Assembly: GCA_003244035.1 (NCBI GenBank)
Contig: QHBV01000031.1
Span: 1-5,678 of the forward strand
Direction of reading: 5' to 3'
Length of the DNA: 5,678 bases
Source: Solirubrobacterales bacterium
GTDB lineage: Bacteria; Actinomycetota; Thermoleophilia; Solirubrobacterales; Solirubrobacteraceae
Shown: positions 1 to 4,907 of the stretch, one piece after another
How the letters are laid out: each line of letters opens with the position of its first letter
How positions within the stretch are numbered: position 1 is the stretch's first letter
Notes under the pieces: generated by a model
Databases searched by the model: none
Told to the model about the DNA's origin: nothing
What the model saw: only the letters and a program-made list of their open reading frames with translations
Translations under genes and position numbers: made by a program

Positions 1-382
1 GGACGGTCACCGTGCCGGTCATGAAGGCGTGAAACGAGCAGTGGTAGGTATAGGTGCCCGACTTTGAGAACACGACCCGCTTGGCGCCGCCGGGAGCGAT
101 CGTGCCGGTGTCGACGCCACCCGCGTCGGCCGTGGCGGTATGCGCGGTCGCGTCGCGATTGTGGAAAACCACCTTGGTCCCGGCCCTGACCGTGAGCTTT
201 GCGGGGATGAAGCTGTAGTTCTTGATCGTCACGGCACCCCTGCGTCCGGCCGGAAGCGATGCCTGCGTCGCCCCGCCGGCGCCGCCGGTGGGGCCGGATT
301 TGACCAGCAGCGCCGCGACGGCAACGATCCCGCCCACCAGGAGTGGCAGGATCAGCGCACGGACACGTGTGAGCGCGGACAC
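1..382 (-). CDS. Membrane-anchored cupredoxin (plastocyanin/amicyanin-like), 3' end cut by window edge
   Basis: A blue-copper electron-transfer domain on a single N-terminal membrane anchor, expected to face outside the membrane. Reading from a GTG at 382 gives 127 residues: a basic start (R6, R8), one hydrophobic segment at about 9-27, a Gly/Ala-rich linker at about 29-50, then a cupredoxin domain beginning AVTIKNYSFIPAKLTV. The type-1 copper ligands are visible: H81 in ATAHTA, then C115, H118 and M121 in CSFHAFM, the usual Cys-x2-His-x2-Met spacing. The chain is still in its last beta-strand (GTVTV) at base 1, so only a few residues should be missing. There is no twin-arginine motif, so the anchor looks Sec-type and this is not an obvious Tat substrate. 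The GTG lies 5 nt after the tatC stop with no clear Shine-Dalgarno, which suggests translation coupled to tatC. The redox partner is unknown. The fold call is secure; the physiological role is not. Confidence 0.85.
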   Translation of the reverse strand, partial: MSALTRVRALILPLLVGGIVAVAALLVKSGPTGGAGGATQASLPAGRRGAVTIKNYSFIPAKLTVRAGTKVVFHNRDATAHTATADAGGVDTGTIAPGGAKRVVFSKSGTYTYHCSFHAFMTGTVTV

Positions 383-387
383 CGAGA

Positions 388-1371
388 TCAGACCGCTTCG
401 GCTTCGGCTTCGGCTCGGGCGTCGCGGCGAGCCTGACGGCGCTCGACCAGCGATGCGAGCGCCACGCTCCCCTCGTACAGGAGGTAGAGCGGCACCGTCT
501 CCAGCACGAGCGTGATCGCGTCGCCGGGAAGGACCGCGGCGACGCCTCCGCACGCGAGGATCGCGTAGCGGCGGTTGTGGCGGAGCTGCCGCGCGGTGAC
601 GATCCCGGCACGGGTGATCGCGAGGATGCCGATCGGGACCTGGAACACCAGCCCCATCGCGAGCAGCGTCATCGTCGCGAAGTGGTAGTACTGGCCAGCT
701 TGCACGAGCACGTTGAACTGGTTGCTGTTGAAGTTCTGAAAGAAGCGCACGGCCGCCGGCAGCACGACGAAGTAGCCGAACAGCACCCCGATCGCGAACA
801 GCACCGGAATCGCAAAGACCAGCGGCCTGACCGCCCGCTGCTCACGCGGGCCGAACGCCGGCAGCACGAAGCCGTAGAGCTCGAACAGCACGACAGGCAG
901 CGCCAGAATCAGCGCGAACAGCAGCGATACGCCGATCGTGGTGGCGAAGGGCTCGCCGATCCCCAGCGTCACCGGCTTGTCACCCTGAGCCGGGGCCGAG
1001 AGGCGCGAGACGGCTCGCTGGAGATCTGGCGCGAGCGCAAGCAGCGAGGCGCGAGCCGCCGGGCTCACGCCGCTTCCGGGGCGACCGAGGACGGCGATCA
1101 CGCGTTGCACGTCAGCAGCGGCGGCGCGGGCGTTCTGCTGGACTGCGTAGGTGGCCCCCAGTGGTCCGTGACCAGCCCGTACCTGCTTCTGGGTCTGGGT
1201 CGCGAGCGGCTTGTTGATGATGTGCAGCAGCGCGTGGTTCTGCCATACGCAGAACGCAAACGCGACCGCGACGGCGGCCACCGAGATGATCAGCCGCATG
1301 CGCAGCTCGTCCAGGTGGTCGACCACGCTCAGCCGATCCTCGTGGCCGATCCGGCCAACCGCGACAGCCAT
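388..1371 (-). CDS. tatC: Sec-independent protein translocase TatC, with a long extra loop
   Basis: The substrate-receptor subunit of the Tat system, which moves folded proteins with twin-arginine signals across the cytoplasmic membrane. The predicted 327 residues show the TatC hallmarks: HLDELRMR at 19-26 before TM1 (about 28-45), EPF before TM2, a cytoplasmic loop FGPREQR with the conserved Glu at 177, YFVVLPAAVRFF at about 200-212, FQVP in TM4, LPGD near TM5, and a charged C-terminal tail. Common TatC proteins have about 240-260 residues. The excess here is mostly an Ala/Gln-rich stretch at about 62-138 between TM1 and TM2, on the outer face. The membrane Glu usual in the TM4 F-E-x-P motif is Gln (Q244). 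The tail ends in AEAEAEAV, encoded by a hexanucleotide repeat. I chose ATG at 1371; an in-frame TTG at 1383 would add four residues, and neither has a strong Shine-Dalgarno. It lies downstream of tatA and upstream of the cupredoxin gene, and all three probably share a transcript. Confidence 0.96.
   Translation of the reverse strand: MAVAVGRIGHEDRLSVVDHLDELRMRLIISVAAVAVAFAFCVWQNHALLHIINKPLATQTQKQVRAGHGPLGATYAVQQNARAAAADVQRVIAVLGRPGSGVSPAARASLLALAPDLQRAVSRLSAPAQGDKPVTLGIGEPFATTIGVSLLFALILALPVVLFELYGFVLPAFGPREQRAVRPLVFAIPVLFAIGVLFGYFVVLPAAVRFFQNFNSNQFNVLVQAGQYYHFATMTLLAMGLVFQVPIGILAITRAGIVTARQLRHNRRYAILACGGVAAVLPGDAITLVLETVPLYLLYEGSVALASLVERRQARRDARAEAEAEAV
395..412 (-). repeat. Hexanucleotide tandem repeat in the tatC 3' end
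   Basis: Three exact copies of GCTTCG on the plus strand (CGAAGC on the coding strand) encode the Ala-Glu dipeptides of the TatC tail. A gain or loss of one unit would keep the frame and change the tail by two residues. Low-complexity acidic tails are common in TatC, so this is probably only compositional. Confidence 0.6.
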
Positions 1372-1417
1372 CGTGTCTCGCAATCTTGGACTGGGTGGGG
1401 AGTTACCGAGGCGCAGA

Positions 1418-1442
1418 CCGGCGGCGCACGCGGCGCCGCCGG
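1418..1442 (-). other. Perfect 10-bp hairpin between tatA and tatC
   Basis: The arms CCGGCGGCGC (1418-1427) and GCGCCGCCGG (1433-1442) are perfectly complementary around a 5-nt ACGCG loop. Read in the direction of tatA-tatC transcription, the hairpin begins 7 nt after the tatA stop codon and ends 46 nt before the tatC ATG. No T-run follows it, so it is not a classical full terminator. It could act as a leaky terminator or protect the 3' end of a tatA message, either of which would raise TatA relative to TatC. The structure is seen in the sequence; its role is inferred. Confidence 0.6.
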
Positions 1443-1449
1443 GCCAGAC

Positions 1450-1710
1450 TCACGCCTGCGGCGCGCTCGCGTCGTCGACGGGGACCCGAACCGGTGCCGG
1501 ATCGGACGAGGCGTGGACGGCCTGGGCATGCTCGGGCTCGCCCGCGGTCAGCGAGGACACCGGGTTGTGCTCGCCGCTGAGCGACTCCTTGAAGCCGCGC
1601 AGGCCGGTGCCGAGCGAGCGGCCCATCTCGGGCAGGCGCTTGGCGCCGAACACCAGCAGCACCAGCAGCAGTAGGAACATAATGTGGATTGGGTTATCAA
1701 GACCCAGCAT
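1450..1710 (-). CDS. tatA: Twin-arginine translocase subunit TatA/TatE
   Basis: The pore-forming or membrane-destabilising subunit of the Tat exporter, an 86-residue inner-membrane protein. It has one short N-terminal membrane helix (about 8-22, HIMFLLLLVLLVFG), the hinge and amphipathic-helix signature FGAKRLPEMG at 21-30 followed by a basic amphipathic helix to about 45, then a disordered Pro/Ala-rich acidic tail. Length and order match TatA. I see no TatB in the window, as in minimal TatA-TatC systems where TatA covers both roles. The ATG at 1710 is preceded by a purine-rich AGAGAG 8 nt upstream, an acceptable weak ribosome-binding site. The gene is first in the minus-strand tatA-tatC-cupredoxin set and divergent from the NAPRTase gene. 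TatB-like function cannot be excluded from sequence alone, but the short length favours TatA. Confidence 0.95.
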   Translation of the reverse strand: MLGLDNPIHIMFLLLLVLLVFGAKRLPEMGRSLGTGLRGFKESLSGEHNPVSSLTAGEPEHAQAVHASSDPAPVRVPVDDASAPQA

Positions 1711-1730
1711 GTATTCGTCTCTCTTTCCGG

Positions 1731-1750
1731 GTCCTCCGTCGAGGGAGGAC
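1731..1750. repeat. 7-bp perfect inverted repeat in the tatA leader / divergent region
   Basis: GTCCTCC (1731-1737) and GGAGGAC (1744-1750) flank a 6-nt spacer, 21-40 nt upstream of the tatA start. As DNA it could be an operator shared by tatA and the divergent NAPRTase gene. As tatA leader RNA it would form a hairpin. The next bases, 1752-1759, are the perfect palindrome TTGATCAA. The intergenic region 1711-1831 holds no gene, and I could not find a convincing -35/-10 pair for tatA in it. Confidence 0.5.
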
Positions 1751-1831
1751 GTTGATCAATCTCTGATACGTGCTTGCGGCGAGCGCAGATCACACCCTCG
1801 GTCGAGTCGATTCGGAAATAGACTGGCGTCG

Positions 1832-2923
1832 ATGGCCACGGACGTGTCGAGGCGCCTGGATCCTGAGATCTTCCGCCTGCCGATTGAGCGAATTCGCGAC
1901 GGCTATTACTCGGACGCTTACTTCGTCTACACCAAGCAGCTGCTCGAACGCGAGGGTCACCACCCGCGGGTGACGATGCAGGTCTTCCAGAAGCACGACT
2001 CTGTGCTTGGGGGGATCGACGAGGCGATCGCGATCCTGAAGACCTGCTCGGGTCATGCCGAGCAAGACAGGTGGATCGAAGGCTGGGACCAGCTCGAGGT
2101 GCACGCGCTGCGAGAAGGCGACCGGATCGCTCCGCGCGAGACGGTGTTGACGATCGAGGGCGACTACAGCCTGTTCGCGCACCTGGAGACCGTCTACCTC
2201 GGCGGCCTCGCGCGGCGCTCGCTGATCATGCGCAACGTCTCGGAGGTCGTGGCGGCCGCCGGGGGCAAGCAGATCTTCTACTTTCCCGCGCGCCACGACC
2301 ACTGGCTCGTGCAGACCGGCGATGGCTGGAGCGCCCACGTCGCGGGGGCGATCGGGGTCTCGACCGATGCGCAGGCCTCGTGGTGGGGTGGGCGCGGGAT
2401 CGGGACCGTCCCGCACGGACTGATCGCGGCATATGGCGGCGACACCGTCAAGGCGTCGCTCAAGTTCTCCGATCGCTTCCACACCGAGATGAACATCACC
2501 GTGCTGGTCGACTTCGAGAACGACTCCGTCACCACCGCGCTGGCGGTCGCCGAGGCGCTCGGCCCGAAGCTCTGGGGCGTCCGGCTCGACACCTCCGAGC
2601 AGCTCGTCGACCGATCGTTGTTTGATGACATGGGCGGGTTTCCGCCCACCGGCGTCAACCCGCGGCTGGTGGAAAAGGTCCGCGGGGCGCTTGATGGCGC
2701 CGGCTTCACGGAGGTCAAGATCGTCGCCTCCGGGGGCTTCACGGCCGACCGCATCCGCGCGTTCGAAGCCGGCGGCGTGGCCGTCGACGCCTACGGGGTC
2801 GGGTCCTCACTGATCCGCGGCCAGAACGACTTCACCGCCGACGTGGTCCTGCTCGACGGACAGCCGTGCGCCAAGGTCGGCCGTGCCTATGCGCCGAATC
2901 CGCGTCTAGCGCGGGTTCAGTAA
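1832..2923 (+). CDS. pncB: Nicotinate phosphoribosyltransferase
   Basis: It makes nicotinate mononucleotide from nicotinate and PRPP with ATP hydrolysis, the entry step of the Preiss-Handler NAD salvage route in the cytoplasm. The 363 residues fit the shorter NAPRTase subgroup. Visible signatures are DGYYSDAYF at 23-31 near the N-terminus, GTVPHGL at 191-197 with H195 as the candidate phosphorylated catalytic histidine, the barrel strand motif GVRLDTSEQLVD (249-260), and the phosphate-binding end KIVASGGFTADRI (296-308) followed by DAYGVGSSL (319-327). I chose ATG 1832 because family homology starts just after it. The reading frame stays open far upstream, but that stretch is antisense to tatA and tatC and has no NAPRTase-like sequence. 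No Shine-Dalgarno is evident; TAGACT lies 7 nt before the ATG, so a leaderless start is possible. Nicotinamide as substrate cannot be excluded by eye, but the motif pattern favours nicotinate. Confidence 0.93.
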   Translation: MATDVSRRLDPEIFRLPIERIRDGYYSDAYFVYTKQLLEREGHHPRVTMQVFQKHDSVLGGIDEAIAILKTCSGHAEQDRWIEGWDQLEVHALREGDRIAPRETVLTIEGDYSLFAHLETVYLGGLARRSLIMRNVSEVVAAAGGKQIFYFPARHDHWLVQTGDGWSAHVAGAIGVSTDAQASWWGGRGIGTVPHGLIAAYGGDTVKASLKFSDRFHTEMNITVLVDFENDSVTTALAVAEALGPKLWGVRLDTSEQLVDRSLFDDMGGFPPTGVNPRLVEKVRGALDGAGFTEVKIVASGGFTADRIRAFEAGGVAVDAYGVGSSLIRGQNDFTADVVLLDGQPCAKVGRAYAPNPRLARVQ

Positions 2924-2928
2924 TCGAG

Positions 2929-2946
2929 CGTGGGGCCGAGGCCACG
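2929..2946 (+). terminator. Possible weak hairpin after the NAPRTase gene
   Basis: CGTGG (2929-2933) can pair with CCACG (2942-2946) around an 8-nt loop, starting 5 nt after the stop codon. The stem is short and no T-run follows, so termination here is uncertain. Confidence 0.25.
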
Positions 2947-2967
2947 TCGCCCGGATGATGCGGGGCG

Positions 2968-3031
2968 GCGGGGCACCGAGCCTGAACCCGACCGCGACCA
3001 GATCCGTTAGCGACCAGACCCGGTGCCCCGC
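2968..3031. repeat. 11-bp inverted repeat enclosing a tandem direct repeat, upstream of the epimerase
   Basis: GCGGGGCACCG (2968-2978) and CGGTGCCCCGC (3021-3031) are perfectly complementary arms 42 nt apart. Inside and overlapping the right arm are two copies of a 13-mer, GCGACCAGATCCG (2994-3006) and GCGACCAGACCCG (3010-3022), matching at 12 of 13 positions with a 16-bp period. The cluster ends 20 nt before the epimerase ATG, where an operator would be expected. It could equally be the 3' structure of the upstream transcript. This is essentially all that the 2924-3051 gap contains. Confidence 0.5.
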
Positions 3032-3051
3032 GCCCGATATCCTCGCGCGGC

Positions 3052-3462
3052 ATGCTGTCCGCGATCGACCACGTCGGTGTCGCCGTCGAGAACATCGACG
3101 CCGCGCTGGGGCTCTACCGTGACCAGCTCGGGATGGGGCTCGTGCACCGCGAGACGGTGACCGAGCAGGGTGTCGACGCCGCGCTGCTGGACGTCGGCGA
3201 CTCCCACGTCGAGTTGCTTGCGCCGCTCGCGCCGGACACCGCCGTGGGCAAGTTCCTGGCGCGCCGGGGCGCAGGCCTGCACCACGTCGCCTACCGCGTC
3301 GAGTCCGTCCAGGACATGCTCGACGCCTGTGCCGCCGCGGGCCTGCGCTTGATCGACTCACAGCCCCGGGTCGGGATCCGCGGCTCCCGGGTGGCATTCC
3401 TGCACCCCGCCTCCACCGGCGGGGTGCTCACCGAAATCGTGCAGCCAGCGGAGGAACACTGA
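3052..3462 (+). CDS. mce: Methylmalonyl-CoA epimerase (VOC/glyoxalase fold)
   Basis: It interconverts (S)- and (R)-methylmalonyl-CoA between propionyl-CoA carboxylase and methylmalonyl-CoA mutase, in propionate, odd-chain fatty acid and branched amino acid breakdown. The 136 residues form two VOC beta-alpha-beta-beta-beta units. Metal ligands can be read by family position: H7 (IDHVGVAV), E54 (HVELL), H78 (LHHVAY) and E128 (LTEIVQ). TEQGVDAALLDVGD at 37-50 contains the EQGV segment typical of epimerases, with E38 as a likely catalytic acid/base. Length is normal. The ATG at 3052 starts right at the conserved first strand. No Shine-Dalgarno precedes it, but TATCCT lies 8 nt upstream, so a leaderless message is possible. 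The downstream 74-residue gene begins 2 nt after the stop, so the two are surely cotranscribed. Another VOC enzyme, such as a lactoylglutathione lyase, is less likely given the EQGV and HVELLAPL segments. Confidence 0.9.
   Translation: MLSAIDHVGVAVENIDAALGLYRDQLGMGLVHRETVTEQGVDAALLDVGDSHVELLAPLAPDTAVGKFLARRGAGLHHVAYRVESVQDMLDACAAAGLRLIDSQPRVGIRGSRVAFLHPASTGGVLTEIVQPAEEH
3450..3454 (+). promoter_or_regulatory. Strong Shine-Dalgarno for the 74-residue gene
   Basis: GGAGG lies within the last codons of the epimerase gene, 10 nt before the ATG at 3465. It fixes the start of the small gene and contrasts with the missing Shine-Dalgarno ahead of the epimerase itself. Confidence 0.75.
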
Positions 3463-3464
3463 AC

Positions 3465-3689
3465 ATGGCGGATAACGACAAGCCCCAGAAGATCAACATC
3501 GGCTTCCTCGGCGGACCGGTGCTCAGCGCCCGCGTGGCGCCCGACGAGCTGACCAAGCTGCGCGCGGCCCTGGAGAGCGGTGGCTGGCACGACCTCGAGG
3601 CGGTGGATTCGACGGTCGCGCTCGACCTCTCGAAGATCGTCTACGTGCTCGTGGACAACGAGGCTCACCGGGTCGGCTTCGGCGGCTGA
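3465..3689 (+). CDS. Small DUF3107-like protein
   Basis: A 74-residue soluble protein of unknown function. It has no signal or membrane segment. The pattern is a first strand (KINIGFLGG, 9-17), a helix with DELTKLRAALESG at about 27-39, further strands, then KIVYVLVDNEAHRVGFGG at the end. The final Y-V-x-(V/I)...RVGFG signature and the overall order resemble DUF3107 proteins of actinomycetes, such as the small M. tuberculosis protein ending in ...RRVGFG; this is a comparison from memory. A clear Shine-Dalgarno, GGAGG at 3450-3454, lies inside the end of the epimerase gene, 10 nt before the ATG. The start is only 2 nt after the epimerase stop, so it is cotranscribed and probably translationally coupled. 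Why it accompanies the epimerase is unknown. That the gene is real is well supported by the ribosome-binding site and spacing; the family assignment is moderate. Confidence 0.75.
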   Translation: MADNDKPQKINIGFLGGPVLSARVAPDELTKLRAALESGGWHDLEAVDSTVALDLSKIVYVLVDNEAHRVGFGG

Positions 3690-3697
3690 TCGTCGCC

Positions 3698-3727
3698 GGT
3701 GCCACGAGGGTTGCCTCGAGGCGCACC
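3698..3727. terminator. Candidate bidirectional terminator hairpin between convergent genes
   Basis: GGTGC (3698-3702) pairs with GCACC (3723-3727), and CGAGG (3705-3709) pairs with CCTCG (3714-3718). The loop is GTTG, with an internal loop of CA against AGGC. The hairpin sits between the stop of the plus-strand small gene (3689) and the stop of the minus-strand FAH gene (3749), so it could serve both. No T-run follows on either strand, which is common for terminators in high-GC actinomycetes. Confidence 0.5.
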
Positions 3728-3748
3728 ACGTCGGTACTGCCGCACTGG

Positions 3749-4408
3749 TCAGACGATCCGGTTGCGCAGCACCCCGATCCCCTCGATCTCCAGCTCCACC
3801 TCGTCGCCGGGCGCCAGCCAGCGACCGTCCCCGTGCTCGAGGATGCAGCCGCGCCCGACGGTGCCCGAGCCGATCACCTCGCCGGCGGTCAGCCCCACGG
3901 GGGTGTTGCGCGCCGCGGCAGCCAGCAGGGCGTCCCACGAGTGGTGCATGGGGCCGGTGTGGCTGTCGGTGCGCACCTCGCCGTTGACCCGGGCGATCGC
4001 GCGCAGGTCCAGGCCGTCGGACAGCTCGTCGGGTGAGACGAGGACGGGCCCGATCGCGGTGGCGAAGTCCTTGCCCTTCGCCGGCCCCAGCCCGACCGCC
4101 ATCTCGCGGGCCTGCAGGTCGCGTGCGGAGAAGTCGTTCATGATCGTGAAGCCCTCGGGGCGGCCGTCGACGCCAATCACGCAGGCCAGCTCCAGCTCGT
4201 AGTCCAGCTGCTCGGTGTCGGCCGGGCGGGGGATGTCGTCGCCGTCTGAGAACACCGCTCCCGGATTGGTGAAGTAGAAGACGGGGATCTCGTACCAGGT
4301 CGCAGGCACGGGTTGCCCGCGGTGTCGGCGGGCGTTGACGATGTGCTCCTCGAAGGCCATGAAGTCCCGGATCGAAGGCGGGCGACCGTCGGGATACGGC
4401 CGTCTCAT
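3749..4408 (-). CDS. fahA: Fumarylacetoacetate hydrolase family protein, probable fumarylacetoacetase
   Basis: Predicted to cleave fumarylacetoacetate to fumarate and acetoacetate, the last step of tyrosine/homogentisate breakdown. The 219 residues match the catalytic FAH domain. By analogy with mammalian FAH I see D15 and H22 (RDFMAFEEH, the same 7-residue spacing as the metal Asp and catalytic His), E71 and E73 (DYELELA), D92 (NDFSARDLQ), K113 (GPAKGKDFATAIGP), and the C-terminal SGTVGRGC and GDEVELEIEGIG motifs. Two oddities: it lacks the N-terminal SH3-like extension of long FAH proteins, and the segment between ELACVIG and GFTIMND is only about six residues, where relatives I recall carry an extra helix of about a dozen residues. 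The ATG at 4408 overlaps the regulator's stop as ATGA, so translation is probably coupled. The divergent hpd gene supports the tyrosine pathway. FAH-fold enzymes vary in substrate, so another hydrolase or decarboxylase remains possible. Confidence 0.85.
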   Translation of the reverse strand: MRRPYPDGRPPSIRDFMAFEEHIVNARRHRGQPVPATWYEIPVFYFTNPGAVFSDGDDIPRPADTEQLDYELELACVIGVDGRPEGFTIMNDFSARDLQAREMAVGLGPAKGKDFATAIGPVLVSPDELSDGLDLRAIARVNGEVRTDSHTGPMHHSWDALLAAAARNTPVGLTAGEVIGSGTVGRGCILEHGDGRWLAPGDEVELEIEGIGVLRNRIV

Positions 4409-4833
4409 CGCTGAAACAGGGTGGAGAGGACGACCTCGGTCACCGTGCGCGTCACCCCGTCGGTGGCGCGGATGCGCTCCAGCGCCGCCTCCAGGTCCTT
4501 GGTGTCACGCGCCCTCACGTGCAGCAGGGCGCTGGCCTCGCCGGCCACCGTATGGGCCGAGACGACGCCCGGCTCGCGCGCCACGGCCCGCTTGATCGCT
4601 GTGCCGGGCATGCTGCCCTCGCAGTAGATGTCCACGAACGCCTCGGCGTGCCAGCCGAACGCCTCGGGATCCACGACGGCGCTGTAGCCCAGCAGCACCC
4701 CGTCGCGCTCCAACCGGTCCACGCGCCGCTTGACCGCCGGCGCCGACAGGTGCACGTGGTGGCCAATGTCCTGGAAGGATCGCCGAGCGTTCTCCCGCAT
4801 CAGCACAACGATCGTTCGGTCAATGTCGTCCAT
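4405..4833 (-). CDS. Lrp/AsnC family transcriptional regulator
   Basis: A 142-residue DNA-binding regulator. The N-terminus MDDIDRTIVVLMRENARRSFQDIG leads into an AsnC-type helix-turn-helix (about 18-45, with HLSAPAVKRRVDRLERDGVL as recognition helix and wing), then a C-terminal RAM effector/oligomerisation domain at about 62-138 that includes AGEASALLHVRARD. Such proteins form dimers or octamers and often sense amino acids or their products. The ATG at 4833 is the natural start: it sits at the family's usual N-terminus and upstream sequence gives no alternative. There is no Shine-Dalgarno; TTTTAC lies 7 nt upstream. It overlaps the FAH-family gene by 4 nt and is transcribed away from hpd across a 74-bp gap. 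It is therefore a good candidate to control both transcripts in response to tyrosine, phenylalanine or a pathway intermediate. Ligand and direction of control cannot be read from sequence. Confidence 0.92.
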   Translation of the reverse strand: MDDIDRTIVVLMRENARRSFQDIGHHVHLSAPAVKRRVDRLERDGVLLGYSAVVDPEAFGWHAEAFVDIYCEGSMPGTAIKRAVAREPGVVSAHTVAGEASALLHVRARDTKDLEAALERIRATDGVTRTVTEVVLSTLFQR

Positions 4834-4907
4834 TTGGGCTGTAAAAGCGGTTCAGACGCAACGTACCGGCCTTGAGTCGGGCGGCTGAGGACCGGATCAT
4901 TGCAGAT
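4834..4907. promoter_or_regulatory. Divergent control region between the Lrp/AsnC gene and hpd
   Basis: This 74-bp gap must hold both promoters and any operator for the regulator. For hpd, TTGAGT (4872-4877) and GATCAT (4895-4900) are 17 nt apart, a normal -35/-10 arrangement. For the regulator, a TTTTAC-like -10 (plus-strand 4841-4846) ends 7 nt before its ATG without a recognisable -35. ACCGG occurs twice in direct orientation (4865-4869 and 4891-4895), but I find no clear Lrp-type palindrome. Confidence 0.5.
4872..4900 (+). promoter_or_regulatory. Candidate hpd promoter
   Basis: TTGAGT matches four of six -35 consensus positions and GATCAT four of six -10 positions, with a 17-nt spacer. 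Transcription would begin about 7 nt later, at 4907-4908, which is the GTG chosen as the hpd start. This implies a leaderless message. It is inferred from spacing only. Confidence 0.4.

Noticed and set aside
140..515. Plus-strand open frames opposite the cupredoxin gene
   Set aside because: The minus strand encodes a cupredoxin with all four copper ligands; the plus-strand translations are Arg/Ala-rich and patternless.
577..1674. Long plus-strand open frame (365 codons) opposite tatC and tatA
   Set aside because: It is antisense to two clearly recognised Tat genes, is rich in Arg/His/Gln/Glu with no family signature, and is the kind of open frame high GC creates.
1211..1831. Upstream extension of the NAPRTase frame to about 570 codons
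   Set aside because: The extra N-terminal part is antisense to tatA and tatC and is low-complexity. NAPRTase homology starts right after ATG 1832.
1790..2482. Minus-strand open frame (230 codons) opposite the NAPRTase gene
   Set aside because: It lies wholly inside a recognised gene, is Arg/Asp/Val-rich and has no motif. It is a high-GC shadow.
3291..3938. Minus-strand open frame spanning the epimerase, small gene and FAH 3' end
   Set aside because: It crosses three supported genes and a hairpin junction and has no recognisable domain.
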